Assembly: GCF_036245865.1 (NCBI RefSeq)
Contig: NZ_BTTW01000009.1
Span: forward strand, 310,001-374,000
Origin: Corallococcus caeni
Lineage (GTDB): Bacteria > Myxococcota > Myxococcia > Myxococcales > Myxococcaceae
DNA length: 64,000 bases
Reading direction: 5' to 3'
The notes beneath the pieces were generated by a model. The model was not told the origin of the DNA. It made no database searches and worked only from the letters and a program-made list of their open reading frames with translations. Both the position numbers and the translations under genes were made by a program. Every line of letters starts with the position of its first letter. Position 1 is the stretch's first letter. Of this stretch, positions 26,163-34,930 are shown piece after piece.

Positions 26163-26671
26163 CAATGCGCGGCGCGAGTGTGGCGTGGGCAGCGCTGGTC
26201 CTCACGGGCTGCCTGCGGTCCACGCCCACGCGTGATGCGTGGGTGAATGACACGTCCATCGAATTCCCCCCGTTCTTCGAGCAGCCCGCCGTGGAAGCGG
26301 GCGCGGATGGGGGCACGGTCGAGCTGAGTGGCAGGGTCCTGCATGCGATTGACGTCGCCGCCGCTGACTTCCTGGGCCCACAAGATTCCAGCACCCCATG
26401 CGTCGACCGGCGCGAGTCACACCGGTACAGGGTCATCCAGCGACAAAGCATCCTCTTCGTCCGGATCGATGAGGATCCCCAGGCCTGCGGCCTGACCGTC
26501 CCCGCGATGGACTCAGGCGCGCAGTACGCCGTCGGAAGCGATGGCCGCATCCTCGGCCGCCTCCGGGATGGCGAGCCGGATGGAGCGCGGGTGCCAATGG
26601 ATGCGGGGCCCGGCATCCTGGTTCCCACGTCGGAAGTCGGCCGGTCCTCCGATTCACCCCCGGGTCCCTGA
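26159..26671 (+). CDS. Lipoprotein translationally coupled to the octaheme cytochrome
   Basis: 170 residues. ATG (26159) overlaps the cytochrome stop (ATGA). MTMRGASVAWAALVLTGC is a lipoprotein signal peptide. The mature protein contains two cysteines (CVDRRESHRYRV and QACGLTVPAM) and strand-like segments, with no recognised domain. The coupling suggests it works with the cytochrome in the envelope, perhaps as an accessory or partner subunit. Codon use is slightly less GC-extreme than that of the cytochrome gene. Confidence 0.75.
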   Translation: MTMRGASVAWAALVLTGCLRSTPTRDAWVNDTSIEFPPFFEQPAVEAGADGGTVELSGRVLHAIDVAAADFLGPQDSSTPCVDRRESHRYRVIQRQSILFVRIDEDPQACGLTVPAMDSGAQYAVGSDGRILGRLRDGEPDGARVPMDAGPGILVPTSEVGRSSDSPPGP

Positions 26672-26984
26672 CCTGGCCGTCATGACCGTCGTGGCGTGCT
26701 GAACGCGCGCCCTCCCTTCAAGACAGACGCCTGCACGGCGCTCGTGACGCACGTTGGCGCTTCCCTTGCCACCGCTCGCGTCAGGACGCGCCATGACCTC
26801 ACGACTCCCAAAGCCTTGCATGCCCCTGCAGTCGTAAGGGTCATCCCGGATCTCCAATCCCTCACGGGAGGTCTGTCCATCCTCTGCTGAGCACTTCCTC
26901 GCCCGGCTGTGTTGTCCACTGGAGCGCCAGGGGCGCGAACCGTGGCGGGGGGCTGGCTTCGCCCCTACCTGGGGAGCACCCCTT
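26672..26984. other. Intergenic region upstream of the RND efflux operon
   Basis: 313 nt between the lipoprotein and tolC-like genes. Contains the second copy of the 14-bp repeat at 26911-26924, and several CTCACG/CGTGAC-type short repeats (around 26740-26810). GGGGAGCACCCCTT precedes the ATG at 26985. I see no gene, and no divergently encoded TetR-type regulator as is often found beside such operons. Confidence 0.5.
26911..26924 (+). repeat. 14-bp direct repeat, copy 2 (GTTGTCCACTGGAG)
   Basis: Second exact copy of the motif at 24024-24037. It lies 60 nt upstream of the TolC-like gene start, in the same orientation as the gene. Confidence 0.4.
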
Positions 26985-28613
26985 ATGAACGCGCTCGTGT
27001 TCGCAGCCCTGCTCGTCCCCGCCGGACTCCCCGGCGCGGCGACAGCACAGCCCGGCTCCGGACAATCCCTGCCGGTCCTCGCGCAGTACACCGCGCCACC
27101 GCAGCGCGCTCCACCCGCGCCTCCGCCGCCCACGCCCTCCGTGGCGCCACCGGCCGCGCCCACGCAGGCGCCCAACGCCCAGGCGCCCGGCACGCCCACT
27201 CCAAACGCTCCACCTCCGGACGCGCGGCAAGCTCCCGCCTCTCGAAGCGCCCGGCAGCCCGCGGCCCAGAACCCGGACGACGTTCCGGAGGTGCCACCGC
27301 CCTTCCAGGCGAACGTGTCGGATCCGCTGCTCACGCCCGCGCCTCCCGCGCCCCAGCAGCTCCAGTCCTGGAACGAAGCGCTCACGCTCCTGCGCCAGCG
27401 CTCCACCGACCTCCAGGCGGCCCTGGGCCAGATTGAAGTCGCCGCGGGCACGTGGCGCATCGCGCTCGCCAACCTGCTGCCCTCCGTCGGGGGCGAGCTG
27501 TCCGCCCAGTACAACATCCTCAACCCGAACATCCCCGCCGTGGGCGGTGGCGTGGGCGGCGGCGTGGGCGGTGGCGTGAGCGGCGCCGAAGGCTTCACGC
27601 CCACGCAGCTGCTGGGCATCGGCGTGCTCACCGCGAACGTGCCCGTGGTGGACCTGGCCAACCTCTACGCCCTGGGCAGCGCGAAGGAGTCGCGGCGCAC
27701 CGCCAGCCTGTCGCTCGCGGAGACGCGCCGGCAGCTCACCCGCGGCCTCGCGCAGGCGCTGGTCTCCGTCTCCTCCAACGAGCGGCTGGCGGAGGTCAAC
27801 CGCGTCAACCTGCGCACCGCGCTGGAGCGGCTGGCCCTCGCGCAGCGCCGCTACGAGCTGGGCGCCGGCACCCGCCTGGACGTCGTCCGCGTGGAACAGG
27901 ACGCGCAGTCCGCACGCCGCAACGTCGTCACCGGCGATGAGAACCTGCGCCAGGCGCGCGAGGCCCTGGGCCTGGCCCTGGGCACCCCGTCCCCCGTGGG
28001 CATCAAGCCGGGCCTGGATCTGAACACGTTCCTCGAGGGCGCCAACGCGGCCTGCCGCACGCTGGAGTCGCTGGAGAACCGCCCGGACATCGCCGCCGCG
28101 CGCTCACGGCAGGTGGTGGCCGAGCGCGCCATCGGCGAGGTGAAGCGCCAGTACGCGCCCACCCTGGACATCACCAGCACCACCACCGGGCTCACCGTCA
28201 ACCCGGGCTTCGCGCAGGTGCCCATCTGGAACGTCGGCGCCAGCCTGGTGCTGCCCTTCTGGGACGGCGGCGCGCGCGAGGGCCTCCTGCGCCAGGCGCG
28301 CGGACAGCTGGAGCAGGCCCGCGCGGACGTCACCAACCGCGAACGCAACATCGCCGTGGAGGTCACCCAGGCGAAGCGCGCCGTGCAGGTGACCCAAGCG
28401 ACGCGGGAGCTGGCGGACCGCGAGCGCAAGCTCGCCGAAGAGAACGACCGGCTCACCCGCCGCAGCTTCGAGGTGGGCACCGGAACGAGCCTCGAACTGG
28501 TGCAGTCAGCCGGGGCCCTGCGGCAGGCCGAACTGGAGCTCGTCCTCCGTGACTTCCAGTTCCGCCAGGCCCTGGTGGATGCATTCCTGTCGGAGGCCGC
28601 ATGCGATTGGTGA
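26985..28613 (+). CDS. TolC-type outer membrane efflux protein
   Basis: 542 residues. Signal peptide (1-21, ending ATA-Q), then a Pro/Ala-rich disordered stretch (about 35-115), unusually long for this family. The two tandem OEP domains follow: WNEALTLLRQRSTDLQAALGQIEVAAGTWRIALANLLPSV, and after about residue 385 LDITSTTTGLTVNPGF ... NVGASLVLPFWDGGAREG. Long coiled-coil helices of the periplasmic tunnel are evident (RRYELGAGTRLDVVRVEQDAQSARRNV). A Gly-Val repeat (VGGGVGGGVGGGV, about 186-198) sits in the first loop. Overlaps the next gene by 13 nt. Confidence 0.92.
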   Translation: MNALVFAALLVPAGLPGAATAQPGSGQSLPVLAQYTAPPQRAPPAPPPPTPSVAPPAAPTQAPNAQAPGTPTPNAPPPDARQAPASRSARQPAAQNPDDVPEVPPPFQANVSDPLLTPAPPAPQQLQSWNEALTLLRQRSTDLQAALGQIEVAAGTWRIALANLLPSVGGELSAQYNILNPNIPAVGGGVGGGVGGGVSGAEGFTPTQLLGIGVLTANVPVVDLANLYALGSAKESRRTASLSLAETRRQLTRGLAQALVSVSSNERLAEVNRVNLRTALERLALAQRRYELGAGTRLDVVRVEQDAQSARRNVVTGDENLRQAREALGLALGTPSPVGIKPGLDLNTFLEGANAACRTLESLENRPDIAAARSRQVVAERAIGEVKRQYAPTLDITSTTTGLTVNPGFAQVPIWNVGASLVLPFWDGGAREGLLRQARGQLEQARADVTNRERNIAVEVTQAKRAVQVTQATRELADRERKLAEENDRLTRRSFEVGTGTSLELVQSAGALRQAELELVLRDFQFRQALVDAFLSEAACDW

Positions 28614-29794
28614 GGGGCGGTTGGGGCGCATGGGGGCTCGTCCTCGCGCTGGCGGGTGGGTGCAGTGGCGGCAAGGACGCCCCTGGAGGCGGCCCCCAGG
28701 CGGGCCAGCAGAGCCAGGGCGCCGGCAAGCCCACGCCGGTGCAGGTGCTGGCGGTGGAGCCCGGCCCGGTGCGCGACACCCGCGAGTACGTGGGCACGCT
28801 CATCTCCCGCAGCAGCATCACCGTCGTCCCGCAGGTCGCCGGCTACATCCAGAAGATCCCCGCCACCCCCGGCCAGAAGGTGAAGGCCGGAGACGTGCTG
28901 CTCGTGGTGGATCCACGGCAGGAGCAGGCCAACCTGCGCGCCACCCAGGCCCAGAAGGCCTCCGCCCTCGCCAACCGCGAATTCGCTCGCAAGACGCGCG
29001 AGCGCAGCGCCCAGCTCCTCAAGGAGGGGCTCGTCAGCCGCCAGGACTACGAGCAGGCCGTGGCCCAGGCCGCGCAATCCGAGGCCCAGGCCCAGGCGGC
29101 GGAGGCGCAGATCCAGAACCAGCAGGTGCAGCTGGGCTTCTTCAACGTGAGCGCCCCCTTCGACGGCATCGTGGGCGACATCCCGGTGAAGCTGGGCGAC
29201 TACGTGACGCCGCAGACGGCGCTCACCATCCTGGACCAGAGCCGCTCGCTGGATCTGTCCGTGCAGGTGCCGGTGGACCAGGCCGCGCGCGTGAAGGTGG
29301 GAGTGACGCCGCTGGAGGTGCTCAACGAGGACGGAGAGCCCATCATCCGCGCCCCCGCCTTCTTCGTCGCCTCCACGCCCGCCCCCAACACGCAGCTGGT
29401 GGAGGTGCAGGCCACCTTCGAGAACACCGTGGGCCTCCGGGCCGGCCAGCTGGTGCGCGCGCAGCTCGTCTATGACGTGCGCGACGCCTTGAAGATGCCC
29501 ACCACCGCGGTGACGCGGCAGGGCAGCCAGTCCTTCGCCATGGTGGTGGGGGAAGGCGACGCCGGCACCGTGGTGAAGCGCCAGCCCGTCACGCTGGGGC
29601 TGGTGGAGGGCAACGACTACGAAGTGCTCAAGGGGCTGGACGCGGGCACCCAGGTCATCATCAGCGGCGTGCAGCAGCTGCGGGACGGCATGCCCATCCA
29701 GCCGAAGCCCGCGCAGCGGGCGCAGGGGCAGACGGAGGGCATGCCCCTGCCGCCCGCGCAGGGCATCGGCGGCGGCTCGGACGCGGGTCGGTAG
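28601..29794 (+). CDS. RND efflux periplasmic adaptor (membrane fusion protein), lipoprotein
   Basis: 397 residues. Lipoprotein signal with LAGGC lipobox. The domains are barrel-sandwich lipoyl halves (VQVLAVEPGPVRDTREYVGTL and, after the hairpin, FNVSAPFDGIVGDIPVKLGDYV), an alpha-helical hairpin (about 100-170), a beta-barrel and a membrane-proximal domain ending in VISGVQQLRDGMPIQPK. This is the AcrA/MexA family. It links the RND pump to the TolC-type channel encoded on either side. Translationally coupled to the upstream gene. Confidence 0.94.
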   Translation: MRLVRGGWGAWGLVLALAGGCSGGKDAPGGGPQAGQQSQGAGKPTPVQVLAVEPGPVRDTREYVGTLISRSSITVVPQVAGYIQKIPATPGQKVKAGDVLLVVDPRQEQANLRATQAQKASALANREFARKTRERSAQLLKEGLVSRQDYEQAVAQAAQSEAQAQAAEAQIQNQQVQLGFFNVSAPFDGIVGDIPVKLGDYVTPQTALTILDQSRSLDLSVQVPVDQAARVKVGVTPLEVLNEDGEPIIRAPAFFVASTPAPNTQLVEVQATFENTVGLRAGQLVRAQLVYDVRDALKMPTTAVTRQGSQSFAMVVGEGDAGTVVKRQPVTLGLVEGNDYEVLKGLDAGTQVIISGVQQLRDGMPIQPKPAQRAQGQTEGMPLPPAQGIGGGSDAGR

Positions 29795-29803
29795 GGGGCT
29801 GCC

Positions 29804-32800
29804 ATGTTCACCGACTTCTTCATCCAGCGCCCCGTCTTCTCCAGCGTGCTGTCCATCCTCATCACGCTCGTGGGCGCCATCTCCATCCCCAGCCTCCCCA
29901 TCGAGCAGTACCCGGAGCTGGCGCTGCCGCAGGTGCAAATCACCGCCACGTACACCGGCGCGTCCGCGGAGACGGTGGAGAGCGCCGTCACCACCGTGCT
30001 GGAGCGCCAGCTCAACGGCATGGAGGGCATGCGCTACATGTCCTCCACCAGCACCAACGACGGCCAGTCCACCATCACCGCGACCTTCGACCCGTCGCGC
30101 GACGTGGACCTGGCGGCGGTGGACGTGCAGAACCGCGTGGCCACCGCCACGCCGCAGCTGCCCGCGCAGGTGAACGCGCTGGGCGTCACCGTGCGCAAGG
30201 CGCAGACGCAGCTGCTCGTGTCCTTCGGCGTCTACGACAAGGAGAAGCGCTACGACACGGAGTTCATCAGCAACTACGCGGACGTCTTCATCCGCGACGC
30301 GCTCTTGCGCGTGAAGGGCGTGGGCGACGTGCGCATCTTCGGCGAGCGCCGCTTCGCCATGCGCCTGTGGCTGGACCCCACGGAGCTGGCCCGGCGCCGG
30401 CTCACCGCGCAGGACGTGGTCAACGCCCTGCAGGAACAGAACGTCCAGGTGGGCGCGGGCAAGGTGGGTCAGGCCCCGTCCTCCAAGGACCAGGCGTACC
30501 AGCTGTCCCTCCAGGTGAAGGGCCAGCTGTCGTCCGCGGAGGAGTTCGGCGCCATCGTCATCCAGCGCGGACAGGACGGCGCCCTGGTGCGCATCCGCGA
30601 CGTGGGCCAGGTGAAGCTGGGCGCGGAGAGCTACCAGCAGCTCTTGCGCTTCAACGGCCAGGACGCGGTGGGCCTGGGCATCACGCAGCTGCCGGGCTCC
30701 AACGCGCTGGACGTGCGCAAGGGCGTGGAGGCGGAGCTCCAGCGGCTGTCCGCCAACTTCCCGCCGGGCCTCACCTACCAGGTGGCGTTCGACACCACGG
30801 CGGCGGTGAGCGCCTCCATCGAGGAGGTGCTCAAGGCGCTGGGGGAGGCCATCCTCCTGGTCGTCCTGGTCATCTTCATCTTCCTGCACGGCTGGCGCAG
30901 CGTGCTGGTGGCGGTGACGACGCTGCCGGTGTCCCTCGTGGGCACGTTCATGTTCGTCAACGCGTTCGGCTTCTCGCTCAACACGCTGACCCTCTTCGGC
31001 CTCACGCTGGCCACGGGCCTGGTGGTGGATGACGCCATCGTCGTCATCGAGAACGTGGAGCGCGTCATCGAGCACGAGAAGGTGGACGCGAAGGAGGCCA
31101 CCCACCGGGGCATGCAGCAGGTGGCGGGCGTCGTCGTCGCCACCGCGCTGGTGCTCTCCGCGGTGTTCATCCCGGTGTCCTTCTTCCCTGGCACCACGGG
31201 CGCCATCTACCGGCAGTTCGCGCTCACCATCGCGTTCTCCATCAGCCTCTCCGCGCTGGTCGCGCTGACGCTGTCCCCCGCGCTGTGCGCACGCCTCTTG
31301 CGCCCCAACGAGGGCCAGAAGTTCGCCCTGGCGCGCAAGTTCGACCAGGGCCTGGACGCGCTCCGGCGCGGGTACGGGAAGCTGCTGGGCCGGATGCTGG
31401 GCAAGCTGCGCTGGGTCGTCGTGGCCATCTTCGCCGTGTTCCTGGTGGCCACGGGCCTGCTCTACCGCGCCACGCCCACGGGCTTCATCCCGGACGAGGA
31501 CCAGGGCTACCTCATCATCGCGGTGCAGGGCCCGGAGGGCACGTCGCTGGAGTACACGCGCAACGTGCTCATCCAGGTGGAGGGCCTCATCCGGCAACAG
31601 GAGGAGGTGACCCAAATCTTCACCGTGGGCGGCTTCTCGCTGCTGGGCACGGGCGCCAACTACGGCTCGCTCTTCATCAACCTGAAGCCCTGGGAGGAGC
31701 GCAAGAAGAAGGAGTCCAGCGTGGCGGGCCTGGTGGAGCGGCTGCGCGGTCCGCTGGCCCAGGTGGGCGGCGCGCGCGTGCTGCCCCTGCAGCCGCCCGC
31801 CATCCGCGGCGTGGGCAGCGTGGGCGGCTTCGAGTTCGTGCTGGAGGACCAGCAGGGCGGCCGCACGCTGGACGAGCTGGCGCAGGCCACCCAGGCGCTG
31901 GTGGGCAAGGCCAGCCAGGAGCGGCGCCTGCGCGGCGTGTTCTCCGCGTTCACCGCGGGCGCGCCGCAGCTCAACCTGGACGTGGACCGGGAGAAGGCCA
32001 AGGCCCTGGGCGTGCCGCTGTCCTCGCTGTTCTCCACGCTCCAGGTGTACCTGGGCAGCCAGTACGTGAACGACTTCACCTTCTCCAACCGCGTCTACCG
32101 CGTGTTCGTGCAGGCCGCGACGCCCTTCCGCGACAACCCGAAGGACATCGGCAGCTTCTACGTGCGCTCGGACACCGGGGCCATGGTGCCGCTGGAGTCG
32201 CTGGTGAAGGTGACGCCCATGACCACGGCGCCCAACATCACGCACTACAACCTCTTCCGCTCCGCCAACGTCAACGGCCAGGGCGCGCCCGGCGTCTCCA
32301 CCGGCCAGGCGCTCCAGGCCATGGAGGACGTGGCGAAGCAGGCCCTGCCGCCCGGCTTCACCTACGAGTGGACGGGCCTGTCCCAGGAGCAGAAGAGCGC
32401 GGGCAACACCGTGCTCGTCATCTTCGCGCTGGGCATCGTGTTCGTCTTCCTGGTGCTGGCCGCGCAGTACGAGAGCTTCGCCCTGCCCTTCGTCGTCATG
32501 CTCGCGGTGCCCGTCGCCATGATGGGCGCGCTCCTGCTCCAGAACCTGCGCGGGCTGGTGAACGACGTGTTCTGTCAGGTGGGCCTGGTGATGCTGGTGG
32601 GCCTCGCGTCGAAGAACGCCATCCTCATCGTGGAGTTCGGCGAACAGCTGCGCGCTCAAGGGCAGGGCGTGGTGGAGTCCGCCATCAACGCGGCGGAGAC
32701 GCGCCTGCGCCCCATCCTGATGACGTCCTTCGCGTTCCTCTTCGGCGTGGTGCCGCTGATGCTGGCCAGCGGCGCGGGCGCCTCCGCGCGCAAGTCGCTG

Positions 32801-32998
32801 GGCACCGCCGTCTTCGGCGGCATGCTCTTCTCCACCTTCGTGAACCTCATCTTCATCCCCGTGCTCTACGCGCTGGTGGAAGGGGCTCGCACGAAGGTCC
32901 TGAAACACCGCAAGCACGGCAATTCACCTGGCGGACCGCCGTCTCCGCCGCCGTCAATCCCTCCTGAGGGGGAGCCGCCGCGCCCCCAGCCGGCGTAG
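29804..32998 (+). CDS. RND multidrug efflux pump, HAE1 (AcrB/MexB) family
   Basis: 1064 residues, 12 membrane helices with two large periplasmic loops, as in AcrB. MFTDFFIQRPVFSSVLSILI is the classic N-terminus. The proton-relay Asp pair is in TGLVVDDAIVVIENVER and the partner Lys region in VGLASKNAILIVEF. It exports hydrophobic compounds, antibiotics or self-made metabolites from the periplasm using proton flux. Nine nt after the adaptor gene, so a complete tripartite operon. The C-terminal 35 residues are Pro-rich. No dedicated regulator gene is adjacent. Confidence 0.96.
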   Translation: MFTDFFIQRPVFSSVLSILITLVGAISIPSLPIEQYPELALPQVQITATYTGASAETVESAVTTVLERQLNGMEGMRYMSSTSTNDGQSTITATFDPSRDVDLAAVDVQNRVATATPQLPAQVNALGVTVRKAQTQLLVSFGVYDKEKRYDTEFISNYADVFIRDALLRVKGVGDVRIFGERRFAMRLWLDPTELARRRLTAQDVVNALQEQNVQVGAGKVGQAPSSKDQAYQLSLQVKGQLSSAEEFGAIVIQRGQDGALVRIRDVGQVKLGAESYQQLLRFNGQDAVGLGITQLPGSNALDVRKGVEAELQRLSANFPPGLTYQVAFDTTAAVSASIEEVLKALGEAILLVVLVIFIFLHGWRSVLVAVTTLPVSLVGTFMFVNAFGFSLNTLTLFGLTLATGLVVDDAIVVIENVERVIEHEKVDAKEATHRGMQQVAGVVVATALVLSAVFIPVSFFPGTTGAIYRQFALTIAFSISLSALVALTLSPALCARLLRPNEGQKFALARKFDQGLDALRRGYGKLLGRMLGKLRWVVVAIFAVFLVATGLLYRATPTGFIPDEDQGYLIIAVQGPEGTSLEYTRNVLIQVEGLIRQQEEVTQIFTVGGFSLLGTGANYGSLFINLKPWEERKKKESSVAGLVERLRGPLAQVGGARVLPLQPPAIRGVGSVGGFEFVLEDQQGGRTLDELAQATQALVGKASQERRLRGVFSAFTAGAPQLNLDVDREKAKALGVPLSSLFSTLQVYLGSQYVNDFTFSNRVYRVFVQAATPFRDNPKDIGSFYVRSDTGAMVPLESLVKVTPMTTAPNITHYNLFRSANVNGQGAPGVSTGQALQAMEDVAKQALPPGFTYEWTGLSQEQKSAGNTVLVIFALGIVFVFLVLAAQYESFALPFVVMLAVPVAMMGALLLQNLRGLVNDVFCQVGLVMLVGLASKNAILIVEFGEQLRAQGQGVVESAINAAETRLRPILMTSFAFLFGVVPLMLASGAGASARKSLGTAVFGGMLFSTFVNLIFIPVLYALVEGARTKVLKHRKHGNSPGGPPSPPPSIPPEGEPPRPQPA

Positions 32999-33034
32999 CC
33001 GCGCGTCGCGAAGGCCCCGCACGGCGGGCAAGCA

Positions 33035-33060
33035 CTCCGGCGCGCTATCCGGCGCCGGAG
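33035..33060 (+). terminator. Strong stem-loop after the efflux operon
   Basis: CTCCGGCGC and GCGCCGGAG make a perfect 9-bp stem around an 8-nt loop, 37 nt beyond the pump stop codon and 25 nt before the patatin gene. No U-tract, so termination is inferred from position. Confidence 0.5.
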
Positions 33061-33085
33061 CGTCCTGGTTATCCTTGGGCGACGC

Positions 33086-34930
33086 ATGCCTTCTCCTCTG
33101 ACTGTCGATGAGCGGCGTCGGTGGCTGTACACGTTGAAGCAGGCTCCCGCGCTGCGCCATACGCGTGCGTCCGTCCTGCTGCGGCTGCTGGAGCGGGCCC
33201 GGCCGGTGGAGCCCCTGCCGGGCGAGGGCATCTGCCGCGAAGGCGAGCCGGTGGACGGCATCTATCTGCTGCGCTCGGGCGAGTGGCGGGTGACTGCGGG
33301 CGGGGCGGTGCTCCTGCACCTGCGCTCCGGCATGTCGCTGGGCGTGGAGGCGCTCGCGCGCGGCACGTGGCCCGTCACGGTGACGGCGGAGTCCGCGTCG
33401 TCGCACGCCCTCTTCCTTCCCCGCGCGGCGCTGGAGGCGGTGGCGGGAACGCCCCGTCACGTCGGAATCGCGCCACGCGTGGACGTGGTGACGTTCCGCA
33501 CGCAGGGGCTGGAGCTGCCGCCCGCGGTGCTGTCCACGCTGGTGGAGCTGGTGGCGAAGGTGATGGTCCACGACTTCGGGGACCGCGTGCTGCTCGTGCG
33601 CGCGGGGACGAAGCGCGCGGAGGGCACGGTGCGCGGCGCGGACGGCGTGTTCCGCCGCACGGTGGGCCCGCGCTCGCCGCTGCTCGAGGAGGGCGAGGAC
33701 TTCGACTGCGTGCTGGTGGAAGGGGTGCCGGTGCCGGAGGGCCTGACGCCGCGCCAGGTGGTGCTGCTGCCGCCCGGCGGTGAGGCGGACGGCGCGGGGA
33801 CGCCCGGAGCGCCGGTGCTGCCCACCGTGCTGCTGTCGCCGTGGCGGCCCCAGGCCAGCCCGACGCTGCGCGGGCGCTCGCTGCCGGACGAGGACGGGTG
33901 GGACGAGGAGGCGCCGCCGCCCGGGTGCCGGCTGCGGCTGGACTGGGAGCGGCTGGTGGTGCGGCCCGGGGACTCGCGGCCGCTGGTGGCGCTGGAGCTG
34001 GACGCGGGGACGCGGGACGCGCTTTCGCGCTGGGCGCGCGCCATCACGGGGCGGCGCGTGGGGCTGGCGCTCAGCGGCGGCGGCGTGTGGGGCTTCTACC
34101 ACGTGCACCTCCTGCGACGGCTGGCCGCGCTGGACGTGCCGGTGGACCTGCTCAGCGGCGCGAGCATGGGCTCGCTGGTGGGCGCGTACTACTGCGGCAC
34201 CGCGCGCGACGGCCGCGAGGGACTGGACGGCCTGCGCCGGCTCCAGCACCGCGCCCGCGGCGGGCACCTGTCCGCCGCGGCGCTGTCCTCCGTGGTGACG
34301 ACGCAGGCCATGGAGTGGCTGGTGCGCGGCGACCTGGGGGAGCTGGCGCTGGAGGAGCTGCCCATGGGCTTCCTGCCGGTGACGACGGACCTGACCACGG
34401 GCCGCTGCGTGGTGCTGGAGAAGGGGCCGCTGGCGCTGGCGGTGCGCGCCAGTGGCTCCGCGCCGGGCGTCTGGGCGCCCACGCTCCAGCCGCCCGCGCG
34501 CTACGTGGACGGGGCCTTCACCAGCATGGTGCCGGTGGACGTGCTGCTCAACGCGGGCGCGGACCTCGTCTTCTCCAGCAACATCTTCCCCGCGGGCCAC
34601 CACCACGCCGCGCGGCCGCTCTTGCCCGGGGCGGTGGGGCTGTTCCTCTCCGCGCTCAACCCGGTGGCGAGAGCGAAGGACCTGCTGGCCAGCGGCGTGC
34701 TGCTGCTGCACCGCAGCGGCGACCTGGAGTCCGCGCGAGGGGACCTGCGCTACGACGTGGGCACGCGCGACCATCCGCTGCTGGGGTCCATGCGCTTCAC
34801 GCAGGTGGACGAGGTGCTGGACGAGGCCGCGCGCGACATGGGCCTGGAGCAGAAGCTGCTGGAGTTCAAGCAGGCGTGGGAGTCGCTGCGCGTGCGCAGG
34901 ACCCCGTCCGGCGGCAGGAGGGCCGCGTGA
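33086..34930 (+). CDS. Patatin-like phospholipase with N-terminal cyclic-nucleotide-binding-like domain
   Basis: 614 residues, no signal peptide. Residues about 25-125 resemble a CNB domain (GEGICREGEPVDGIYLLRSGEWRV ... SGMSLGVEALARG). The patatin domain (about 325-545) has the glycine oxyanion box SGGGVWG (about 330-336), nucleophile GASMG with Ser360 and DGA with Asp475, forming the Ser-Asp dyad. The CNB-patatin order is that of neuropathy-target-esterase-type lysophospholipases. It is first in a three-gene block with a GTGA overlap to a KAS III-like gene, pointing to membrane lipid turnover and resynthesis. Confidence 0.9.
   Translation: MPSPLTVDERRRWLYTLKQAPALRHTRASVLLRLLERARPVEPLPGEGICREGEPVDGIYLLRSGEWRVTAGGAVLLHLRSGMSLGVEALARGTWPVTVTAESASSHALFLPRAALEAVAGTPRHVGIAPRVDVVTFRTQGLELPPAVLSTLVELVAKVMVHDFGDRVLLVRAGTKRAEGTVRGADGVFRRTVGPRSPLLEEGEDFDCVLVEGVPVPEGLTPRQVVLLPPGGEADGAGTPGAPVLPTVLLSPWRPQASPTLRGRSLPDEDGWDEEAPPPGCRLRLDWERLVVRPGDSRPLVALELDAGTRDALSRWARAITGRRVGLALSGGGVWGFYHVHLLRRLAALDVPVDLLSGASMGSLVGAYYCGTARDGREGLDGLRRLQHRARGGHLSAAALSSVVTTQAMEWLVRGDLGELALEELPMGFLPVTTDLTTGRCVVLEKGPLALAVRASGSAPGVWAPTLQPPARYVDGAFTSMVPVDVLLNAGADLVFSSNIFPAGHHHAARPLLPGAVGLFLSALNPVARAKDLLASGVLLLHRSGDLESARGDLRYDVGTRDHPLLGSMRFTQVDEVLDEAARDMGLEQKLLEFKQAWESLRVRRTPSGGRRAA

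Noticed and set aside
27851-32917. A 1,688-codon open frame antisense to the efflux operon, and similar long antisense frames at 35877-39650, 23112-25676 and 44806-48615
   Set aside because: They are composed of His/Arg/Ala/Gly/Val runs typical of the complementary frame of GC-rich genes, lack ribosome-binding sites and lie opposite clear protein families.
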